A stretch of DNA of 64,000 bases from JAJRQY01 sp965224435 (GTDB taxonomy: Bacteria; Actinomycetota; Acidimicrobiia; Acidimicrobiales; SZUA-35). The translations under genes and the position numbers were made by a program. The notes under the pieces are model-generated. The model worked only from the letters and a program-made list of their open reading frames with translations, was not told the origin of the DNA and ran no database searches. The stretch is from assembly GCA_965224435.1 (NCBI GenBank), contig OZ245048.1:1550001-1614000 (forward strand), in the 5' to 3' direction. This document shows, in pieces, positions 57,747 through 64,000 of this stretch; position 1 is the stretch's first letter; the number at the start of each line of letters is the position of its first letter.

Positions 57747-59687
57747 ATGGCATCGGGCAGCAAAGATCAGTTCTCGGGTACTGGCGTGGTGTTCAGCCAC
57801 GACCCGGCCACGGGTCAGCGCGGCCTTTGTGGAACGGTCACCGATTCGTCGCTCACGCAGATCGAGGCTGATAAGACTGGCCTGACTGTGCTCTCAGCGA
57901 CCCAGCTCCACGATCTTCGGGACCTGGTCACTACAGCGGAGGTGGCCTTGCGAGACATGGTCCGGCTGGAGTTTTCGATCACGAACGGAAGCCTCACTGT
58001 GCTCCAGAGCCTGGCGGCTGACCGGTCGGGCGTGGCGGCACTACGAGTGGCCGTTGAGCTGGCAAAGCATCCAGAGATCTTGCTCAGCCATGAGGAGGCA
58101 GTACTACTGGTCAGTGCCAGTCACTTGGAAGAGGTCCTTCATCCCCAGTTCAGTGACTCAGCAATCAGGCAGGGCCAAGTCTTGGCTCGCGGTATGGGGG
58201 CCTCACCGGGTGCTGCTGCTGGACGGGCCTACTTCTCGGCGAGTGCAGCAATGGATGCCTATGACCGGGGCGAGGATGTCATCCTGGTCATGGAGGAGAC
58301 ATCGCCCCAAGATGTGCCCGCGATGGCTATCGCCGAAGGAATTCTGACCACAAAGGGCGGGCTGAGCAGCCATGCTGCCATCGTGGCCCGGGGTTCGGGT
58401 ACTCCGGCAGTCTGTGGGGCAGGCTCACTAGGACTTGGCGAGGATTACTTCGAGGCAATGCTGGAAACCGGCCTGGTCCGGGTTGCCGCCGGTGACGTCA
58501 TCAGTATCGATGGAGACAGTGGTCTTGTCCTTACTGGCCTAGTTCACGCGACGAAGCAAGATGGTTCGGCCGACATGGACGTGATTCTGAGCTGGGCCGA
58601 CGAGATCCGTGGTGACAAGCTCGGAGTTCGTGCTAACGCCGACAATGCCGTCGACGCCGCCCAGGCCAGGGAGTTCGGTGCTGAAGGGATAGGCCTTTGC
58701 CGAACCGAGCATCAGTTTTTGGGTGCGCGCCTCAGCCTGATTCAGGCGGTCATACTTGCCACTAACGCCGTGGAAGAACTGCTGGCGCTTGAGCACCTTG
58801 GCAACGTTCAACGGCCCGATTTTCTCGGGCTGTTGCAAGCCATGGACGGCCTACCGGTAACCGTCCGACTGTTGGATCCACCATTGCATGAGTTCTTGCC
58901 GAGCGCTACGGATCTGTTGGTGAAGCAGGCCAAGGTGGGTCTTACCGACCCGGAAGAGCGTCTGCTAGCGGCGGCGCAACGATGGCATGAGCACAACCCG
59001 ATGTTGGGAGCTCGGGGGGTTCGGCTAGGTATCTTGCGACCGCAACTGTTTCGTACACAGATGCGGTCATTGATGCAAGCAGCTCATCAACATCAGAACG
59101 ATGGCGGTCAACCAATGCTGGAGATCATGATCCCGCTGATCGTCAATCGTCAGGAGCTGGATCTTGTTCGTGGCTGGCTTGAAGAAGAACTGGATCAGGC
59201 GGGTTGTCAAGCAGTCGACCGGCTGGATGTGCAGATTGGTTCGATGATTGAGACGCCGCGAGCAGCACTTTGTGCGTCCAACATTGCCGGAGGCGCCGAC
59301 TTCTTCAGCTTCGGCACTAATGACCTCACCCAGATGACGTTCGGTTTCAGCCGTGATGATGTGGAGACACGAATCATGGGGGAGTACCTGGATCGGGCGC
59401 TGCTGGCAGCAAACCCCTTCGAGACTCTGGACATCGAAGGGGTCGGCCAGCTGGTTGCTTCGGCTGTTATTGATGCTCGATCGGCCAATCCGGGCATCAA
59501 GCTTGGCGTCTGTGGTGAGCACGCTGCTGACCCTGCCTCGATCGGATTCTTCTGGAAGGTCGGCGTGGACTATGTGTCTTGTTCTCCCTATCGGGTTCCG
59601 ATCGCTCGGTTGGTGGCGGCTCAGGCCATTGTCCAGACTGAGAAGATGATCAAGACGAACAAAGCCAACCAGTCCAACAAGCCATGA
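57747..59687 (+). CDS. Pyruvate, phosphate dikinase-like protein lacking the ATP-grasp domain
   Basis: PPDK interconverts ATP, pyruvate and phosphate with AMP, PEP and pyrophosphate. Family members are about 880 residues. This one is 646 and begins at the last segment of the nucleotide domain (SGTGVVFSHDPATG), so about 230 residues with the main ATP site are missing, and the usual LQTR arginine reads LQSL. The phosphohistidine domain is present (GGLSSHAAIVARG, His at 209), as is the whole PEP/pyruvate barrel (GLCRTEHQFLG, FGTNDLTQ, catalytic GVCGEHAADP). The gene has no room upstream for a lost part because glyS ends 33 bases before. It may be a PEP-pyruvate phosphotransfer or regulatory form. 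Confidence 0.8.
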   Translation: MASGSKDQFSGTGVVFSHDPATGQRGLCGTVTDSSLTQIEADKTGLTVLSATQLHDLRDLVTTAEVALRDMVRLEFSITNGSLTVLQSLAADRSGVAALRVAVELAKHPEILLSHEEAVLLVSASHLEEVLHPQFSDSAIRQGQVLARGMGASPGAAAGRAYFSASAAMDAYDRGEDVILVMEETSPQDVPAMAIAEGILTTKGGLSSHAAIVARGSGTPAVCGAGSLGLGEDYFEAMLETGLVRVAAGDVISIDGDSGLVLTGLVHATKQDGSADMDVILSWADEIRGDKLGVRANADNAVDAAQAREFGAEGIGLCRTEHQFLGARLSLIQAVILATNAVEELLALEHLGNVQRPDFLGLLQAMDGLPVTVRLLDPPLHEFLPSATDLLVKQAKVGLTDPEERLLAAAQRWHEHNPMLGARGVRLGILRPQLFRTQMRSLMQAAHQHQNDGGQPMLEIMIPLIVNRQELDLVRGWLEEELDQAGCQAVDRLDVQIGSMIETPRAALCASNIAGGADFFSFGTNDLTQMTFGFSRDDVETRIMGEYLDRALLAANPFETLDIEGVGQLVASAVIDARSANPGIKLGVCGEHAADPASIGFFWKVGVDYVSCSPYRVPIARLVAAQAIVQTEKMIKTNKANQSNKP

Positions 59688-59704
59688 AACAAGGCCGCTA
59701 GCGG

Positions 59705-59710
59705 TAGGTT
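59705..59710 (+). promoter_or_regulatory. -10 box (TAGGTT) of dnaG-rpoD
   Basis: TAGGTT lies six bases before GTG 59717, with no Shine-Dalgarno. Confidence 0.45.
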
Positions 59711-59716
59711 CCGAGT

Positions 59717-61495
59717 GTGGGGATTGTTGATGAGGACATTGTGCGCCTGCGGGAGAGCACCGACATTGTTCAGGTGATCTCCAACTACACCCAGTTGCGC
59801 CGCGTCGGCCGGCGCTTCACCGGCCTGTGTCCTTTTCATACCGAGAAATCACCGTCGTTCTCCGTGAATGCTGAGCAGGGCTTGTACTACTGCTTTGGTT
59901 GTCAGGCCAAGGGCGACGCCATCACTTTTGTCCGTGACCAAGAACAGCTGGACTTTGTTGGTGCCGTCGAGTGGCTAGCTGCCAAGGCCGACATCACTCT
60001 GCGCTACACCGACAAGAATGAGGGTGAGGACCGGAAACGGAAAGCGAAGCTCCACGACACCTTAGGCAAGGCGGTTGAGTGGTATCACCAGCGACTCCTG
60101 ACTGGCAAGGACGCGGCAGCGGCTAGGAGCTACCTGCGTCAACGCGGCTATGACGGCGACGTTGTGCGGGAGTATCAGATTGGATGGGCGCCAGACTCTT
60201 GGGATCAGTTGTCTCGGGCTTTGCGGATCCCGAACAAGGACTGGGTGGATAGTGGACTCGGCAACCTGAACAAGAGGGGCGGCCAATACGACTTCTTCCG
60301 AGGGCGCGTTCTGTTTCCTATCTTTGATGCGCAAGATCGGCCAATGGGATTCGGCGGGCGAATCCTTCCCGGTTCGGACGATCCGGCGAAATACCGTAAC
60401 TCCGCCGACTCGGGCGTCTACCACAAGAGCCGGGTGCTGTATGGCTTGAACTGGGCCAAGACCGACATTGTTGCCGCGGATGAGGTCATTGTTTGTGAGG
60501 GGTACACCGACGTCATTGGCTATGGCCAAGCCGGGGTGCAACGAGCGGTTGCTACGTGTGGGACGGCCTTAACCGAAGAACACGTCAAGATGCTGAGTCG
60601 GTTCGCTCGCCGGGTCGTGCTCTCCTTCGATGCCGATGCTGCTGGCCAGAATGCCGCGGCAAAGTTCTATGAGTGGGAAAAGAAGCACAACCTCGATGTC
60701 GCGGTGGCTGATCTTCCCGATGGGATTGATCCTGGAGACCTTGCTCGGTCAGACCCAGCCAGGCTGGCCCAAGCAGTCGCCAACGCCAAGCCATTCCTTG
60801 GCTTCCGAGTTGAGCGGGCCCTCAATGCCGGTGACATGTCAACGGTTGAAGGTCGAGCCCGAACAGCGGAGGCGGCGCTGCAGATGGTGGCAGAGCACCC
60901 GGATGCTCTGGTCAAGGACCAATATGCCATGGAGATTGCGGGCCGTTGTCGGATCGAGCCCGACCTGGTTCGGCAACTTCTGGCGAAGGGCCCTCGGACT
61001 CGGGCCGCAGGGCGGCCAGATGCTGGCCGACCGGTGCAACGTAACAATCATCGTGAGTCACCCGAGACTGAGGGCTTGCGACTGCTCATGCAACAATCCC
61101 AGGAGATGAGACCTCTGGTCTTGCCGGAGCTTTTTGCTGACGATCTTCATGCCGTGGTCTATGATCAGCTGGCGCGATTTGAATCTGTGCACGACGCGAT
61201 TGCCGCCAGCAGCCCGGAAGTCGCCGCGACGATTCAGCGTCTGTCGGTGGAAGAATCGACGGCTGAGCCCGAAGATGTGGCGGGCCTTTTGTGGTCTCAT
61301 TATCTACGCAGAAGGATTGAGGATCACCAGTTGGCAGCCAGGAGTGCTCGGACCCCAGCCGATATCGCTGCTCTCAGTTCGGACAATGCCTGGTTCAAGA
61401 GCCAGCTGGATGAGTTGCAAGATCCGGCCCGAAGGGGACCGGCGGTCGCAGTGTTGCTAGGTTGGTTGTCTAGCCCGCCTGGAGACCCCGCTTGA
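59717..61495 (+). CDS. dnaG: DNA primase DnaG
   Basis: DnaG makes RNA primers for replication. The 592-residue product has the N-terminal zinc-binding CHC2 domain (C38, H41, C59, C62), the primase core with the TOPRIM motifs VIVCEGYTDVIG and VLSFDADAAGQNA, the conserved DPADLA-like DPGDLAR, and a C-terminal helicase-interaction region. It is coupled to rpoD by a four-base overlap (TTGA), giving the dnaG-rpoD part of the macromolecular synthesis operon. A dgt gene, often next to dnaG in actinobacteria, is not present. Confidence 0.96.
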   Translation: MGIVDEDIVRLRESTDIVQVISNYTQLRRVGRRFTGLCPFHTEKSPSFSVNAEQGLYYCFGCQAKGDAITFVRDQEQLDFVGAVEWLAAKADITLRYTDKNEGEDRKRKAKLHDTLGKAVEWYHQRLLTGKDAAAARSYLRQRGYDGDVVREYQIGWAPDSWDQLSRALRIPNKDWVDSGLGNLNKRGGQYDFFRGRVLFPIFDAQDRPMGFGGRILPGSDDPAKYRNSADSGVYHKSRVLYGLNWAKTDIVAADEVIVCEGYTDVIGYGQAGVQRAVATCGTALTEEHVKMLSRFARRVVLSFDADAAGQNAAAKFYEWEKKHNLDVAVADLPDGIDPGDLARSDPARLAQAVANAKPFLGFRVERALNAGDMSTVEGRARTAEAALQMVAEHPDALVKDQYAMEIAGRCRIEPDLVRQLLAKGPRTRAAGRPDAGRPVQRNNHRESPETEGLRLLMQQSQEMRPLVLPELFADDLHAVVYDQLARFESVHDAIAASSPEVAATIQRLSVEESTAEPEDVAGLLWSHYLRRRIEDHQLAARSARTPADIAALSSDNAWFKSQLDELQDPARRGPAVAVLLGWLSSPPGDPA

Positions 61496-62811
61496 GCAAC
61501 CGCAATAGTGTCGCTTCTGGCTCCTTGTTTACCGAGGAGCATCGAGATCGCTTGCAGTTGCGCGCCCGGGTTGGTCGGCCTCTGACCGTGGTTGATGTCT
61601 CCGATGTGATGACTCGGATTGAGGTGACGGACGAAATTCTTGCCGAGGTTCGGGCCTTTCTCACTGAAAACGAAATCCTCTTTGACGAATCAGCTGATGC
61701 AGTGTCTCGAGGTGGCGGCGATGAGCACGATGGTCAAGGGTTTTCTGACGAGGGCGCTGACAGCAGTGATGACTCGTCCGGTGAAGCCGCCGAGAACGGT
61801 AAGTCTGCTGGTTCGGGCGGTTTCCGCCGGCATCGGACGTTTGACGCCACTCGGGTGGCGGCAGCGGCAATGGCACAGGCCAGTACTTCTGCTGATCCGG
61901 TCCGTATGTACCTCAAGGAGATTGGCAAGGTTCCACTGCTTGCGGCCGAAGATGAGGTTTGGCTAGCCAAGCGGATTGAGTCCGGAGCGGCCGCTACCTC
62001 AGTTGTCGCCGAGCACCTGTCTGACGGCACATGGAGCAAGCTTGATCGGACGGAGCAGCGCCAGCTACGTCGGACAATCAGTGAAGGTGATCGAGCCCGC
62101 AGCGACCTGACATCAGCCAACCTGCGCCTTGTTGTTTCCATCGCTAAGCGTTATGTCGGACGCAGCGTGCCAATGCTGGATCTGATCCAGGAGGGCAACC
62201 TGGGGCTGATGAGAGCAGTCGAGAAGTTCGACCATTCAAAGGGATTCAAGTTCTCCACCTACGCCACCTGGTGGATTCGCCAGGCAATCACTCGGGCCAT
62301 CGCCGATCAGTCCCGCACCATTCGAGTCCCCGTTCACATGGTTGAGGCCATCAACAAGGTCGTTCGCACCCAGCGCTCAATGCTGCAAAAACTGGAGCGA
62401 GAGCCGACCATGGCGGAGATCGCCGAAGAAGTTGACCTCACCGAAGAGCGAGTCACCGAGATTCTGCGCATCGCCCAGCAAGACCCATTGTCACTGGATA
62501 CGCCAATCGGAGACGAAGACGACACGTCGATGGCGGACTTCATTCCAGACAAGGGCGCCGCTCCGTTGGATCTGGCTGCTCGCAAACTTTTGGCCCAGAC
62601 AGTGCAAGACGTCTTGGGGGAGCTCTCCGAGCGCGAAGCCGAAGTTGTCCGTTTGCGATTCGGTTTGGACGATGGTCGCCCGCGTACCTTGGAAGAAGTT
62701 GGTCGAGCATTTGGGGTGACCCGCGAGAGGATTCGCCAGATCGAATCAAAGACGCTGGCCAAACTTCGTCACCCGCTTCGAAGCGACCGCCTTCGCGACT
62801 ACTTGGATTAG
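61492..62811 (+). CDS. rpoD: Primary sigma factor RpoD
   Basis: This is the housekeeping sigma-70. The 439 residues have an N-terminal region 1.1-like arm (about 1-125, acidic), region 1.2 (SADPVRMYLKEIGKVPLLAAEDE), region 2 (NLRLVVSIAKRYVG, MLDLIQEGNLGLMRAVEKFDHSKGFKFSTYATWWIRQAITRA), region 3, and region 4.2 with TLEEVGRAFGVTRERIRQIESKTLAKLRHP. The TTG start overlaps dnaG. Three 15-bp repeats lie about 30 bases after the stop. The presence of a second region 1.2-to-4 sigma at 25202 shows at least two group 1/2 sigmas. Confidence 0.97.
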   Translation: MSNRNSVASGSLFTEEHRDRLQLRARVGRPLTVVDVSDVMTRIEVTDEILAEVRAFLTENEILFDESADAVSRGGGDEHDGQGFSDEGADSSDDSSGEAAENGKSAGSGGFRRHRTFDATRVAAAAMAQASTSADPVRMYLKEIGKVPLLAAEDEVWLAKRIESGAAATSVVAEHLSDGTWSKLDRTEQRQLRRTISEGDRARSDLTSANLRLVVSIAKRYVGRSVPMLDLIQEGNLGLMRAVEKFDHSKGFKFSTYATWWIRQAITRAIADQSRTIRVPVHMVEAINKVVRTQRSMLQKLEREPTMAEIAEEVDLTEERVTEILRIAQQDPLSLDTPIGDEDDTSMADFIPDKGAAPLDLAARKLLAQTVQDVLGELSEREAEVVRLRFGLDDGRPRTLEEVGRAFGVTRERIRQIESKTLAKLRHPLRSDRLRDYLD

Positions 62812-62840
62812 CGGAATCCGAGCGGGTGGCCTGAGGCTGT

Positions 62841-62885
62841 GATTTCTAGTGGCTGGATTTCTGGTGGCTGGGTTTCTGGTGGCGA
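62841..62885 (+). repeat. Three 15-bp tandem repeats downstream of rpoD
   Basis: GATTTCTAGTGGCTG (62841-62855), GATTTCTGGTGGCTG (62856-62870) and GGTTTCTGGTGGCGA (62871-62885) are successive near-identical units in the gap after the rpoD stop. Confidence 0.92.
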
Positions 62886-62947
62886 GTTCCTTCGGGTCAC
62901 AGAGCCATCAATCTAGAAATGGTTCGTCCTTTGGGCCGTTCCTTTGC

Positions 62948-62953
62948 TATATT
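62948..62953 (+). promoter_or_regulatory. -10 box (TATATT) of tRNA-Asn
   Basis: TATATT would start transcription about six bases before the mature tRNA. A weak -35 (TTCGTC, 62923-62928) lies 19 bases upstream. Confidence 0.4.
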
Positions 62954-62965
62954 CACCTGACCTGA

Positions 62966-63038
62966 TCCGGGGTAGCTCAGCTGGCAGAGCGGTTGACTGT
63001 TAATCAATAGGTCGTGGGTTCGAGCCCCACCCCCGGAG
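62966..63038 (+). tRNA. tRNA-Asn (anticodon GTT)
   Basis: The 73-base cloverleaf has acceptor TCCGGGG/CCCCGGA, D arm GCTC/GAGC, anticodon stem GTTGA/TCAAT with loop CTGTTAA, and T arm GTGGG/CCCAC with loop TTCGAGC. The anticodon GTT (62999-63001) reads asparagine codons. Discriminator G is followed by CGAG, so CCA is not encoded. Confidence 0.95.
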
Positions 63039-63057
63039 CGAGATGATGAGGGGTCAC

Positions 63058-64000
63058 TCAAGCGCTGATGATGCGCTCGATGGCCCCTTTGTCGTATCCG
63101 AGCTCCTGCAGGATCTCCTTGGTGTGCTGCCCGATCTGAGGGGCGTGGTGCTGCAAGCCTGCGTTTCCAGACCGAAAGGACACAGGATCCTTGATCACGC
63201 GGTAGGTGCCCTCAGAAGGGTGCTCAGCGACCGTGAGCAATCCAACGGCATCCATGTGCGGGTCTTCGGAAATTCGTTCGAGATCGTTCACTGGGGCGGC
63301 TGGGATCGAGTAATGCTCGCAGACCTCCAACCATTCGGCTGTGGTTCGCGTCTGAGTAACATCGTCGAGGCTGCTATAGAGAGCATCGATATTGACAATG
63401 CGATCATTGATGGTGGCGAATCGGGGGTCAGAAGCCAGGTCAGATCGTCCGGCGAGCTCGAAGAAGTCCTGCCAATTCTGGTTGGAATAGGGCATGAGGC
63501 AGATCCAGCCGTCGGCAGAGCGGCGAGGCTTGCGATGCTTGGTTCGAAGGCGGGGGTAGCTGAATGGTTCTTGCTTTGGTTCGAGGGTGTGACCGTTGAG
63601 ATGCTCGGTGAGGTTGAACGCGGCCATGAGTTCAGCCATCGGGATCTCAATATGGTCACCGTCACCAGTCGTTGCTCGTCGGAAGAGGGCAGCATTCACG
63701 GCGTAAGCAATGTGAAGGGCCGAAACCTTGTCAGCGATAATGCTGGGGGCGAAAGCAGGCTCGTCCCCGACCCAGGCTGCCATGCTGGCAAGTCCGGAGA
63801 CGGCCTGGATGACGTCGTCATAGGCTGCTTGGCCGGCATAGGGCCCGTCGGCGCCGAAGCCAACGGCGCTGCAGTAGATGATGTCGTCTTTGGCGACTCG
63901 GAGATGTTCGTAGCCAATGCCGAGACGGTCCAAGGCGGCGGTTCGCATGTTGGTGACGACCACATCTGATGTGGCAACGAGGTCAAGCATGGCTTGGTGA
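63058..64000 (-). CDS. Family III CoA-transferase (CaiB/BaiF), 5' end cut by window
   Basis: Family III CoA-transferases move CoA between carboxylic acids in degradation pathways. The visible part is about 313 residues: VVVTNMRTAALDRLGIGYEHLR, IYCSAVGFGADGPYAGQAAYDDVIQAVSGLASM (the family core GxxGPYA), and a C-terminal domain with PAAPVNDLERISEDPHMDAVGLL and the ending APQIGQHTKEILQELGY. The ATG at 63990 is internal, since the frame stays open to the window edge. Roughly the first 90 residues, including the catalytic Asp region, lie beyond it. The gene is convergent with tRNA-Asn. The substrate cannot be inferred. Confidence 0.85.
   Translation of the reverse strand, partial: HQAMLDLVATSDVVVTNMRTAALDRLGIGYEHLRVAKDDIIYCSAVGFGADGPYAGQAAYDDVIQAVSGLASMAAWVGDEPAFAPSIIADKVSALHIAYAVNAALFRRATTGDGDHIEIPMAELMAAFNLTEHLNGHTLEPKQEPFSYPRLRTKHRKPRRSADGWICLMPYSNQNWQDFFELAGRSDLASDPRFATINDRIVNIDALYSSLDDVTQTRTTAEWLEVCEHYSIPAAPVNDLERISEDPHMDAVGLLTVAEHPSEGTYRVIKDPVSFRSGNAGLQHHAPQIGQHTKEILQELGYDKGAIERIISA

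Noticed and set aside
63043..63969. 308-codon plus-strand frame opposite the CoA-transferase gene
   Set aside because: The minus strand encodes clear family III CoA-transferase motifs. The plus-strand product has no family features.

Overview
The window looks like a chromosomal segment of a moderately high-GC actinobacterium, most likely of the class Acidimicrobiia. The evidence is the gene set and gene order: a complete rod-shape operon, a TIGR03960 radical-SAM/DUF2344 pair beside an RNase E/G gene, a class II DAHP synthase, a BldD homologue, an F420-type LLM oxidoreductase, hrcA-dnaJ without grpE-dnaK, and the actinobacterial phoH-ybeY-CNNM-era-uppS-recO run. Almost everything is chromosomal housekeeping. 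No prophage, insertion sequence, CRISPR array or rRNA operon is visible.

Layout. 1-5606 holds mreB (cut by the window edge), mreC, mreD, mrdA and rodA, for elongation of the cell wall. 5662-11043 holds the radical-SAM and DUF2344 tRNA-modification-like pair, an RNase E/G gene and ribosomal proteins L21 and L27. 11194-14038 is a three-gene TadE/TadG-like block wedged between rpmA and obg, with a hairpin on each side. 14146-20594 holds obg, proB, a frameshifted pspA, murJ and a CbbX/EccA-like AAA+ ATPase. 20698-26041 holds a MoxR/VWA pair, a DinB-like protein, class II DAHP synthase and a group 2 sigma factor. 26042-31111 holds a putative CRP/GlxR site, nadD, a LytR_C-type protein, rsfS and leuS. 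31258-35229 holds tRNA-Ala(GGC), a dense hairpin cluster, a fatty acyl-AMP ligase, an LLM oxidoreductase and a CnoX-like thioredoxin. 35383-43618 holds comEA (frameshifted), comEC, holA, rpsT, lepA, a CIRCE-like operator, hrcA and dnaJ. 43679-50338 holds rsmE, bldD, a membrane pseudokinase, phoH, ybeY, a CNNM transporter and era. 50359-64000 holds a DinG-type helicase, a Thr-rich membrane protein, uppS, recO, an RDD-domain protein, glyS, a PPDK-like protein lacking its ATP-grasp region, dnaG, rpoD, tRNA-Asn(GTT) and a partial CoA-transferase.

How it fits together. Many genes serve growth and division: wall elongation (MreBCD/PBP2/RodA), lipid II export and carrier synthesis (MurJ, UppS), translation (L21, L27, S20, LeuRS, GlyRS, LepA, RsfS, Obg, Era, YbeY, RsmE) and replication (DnaG, HolA, RecO). 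Many first genes of transcription units carry a TANNNT box only 6-10 bases before the start codon and no Shine-Dalgarno, which points to widespread leaderless transcription. This pattern was used to settle several start codons.

The most unusual signals are short tandem duplications repeatedly found at or across the 3' ends of genes, two single-base +1 frameshifts (pspA, comEA), a near-perfect CRP-type palindrome, a hairpin array after tRNA-Ala, a PPDK without its ATP site, and a pseudokinase convergent with bldD. I do not see a convincing new multi-gene defence or biosynthetic system here.
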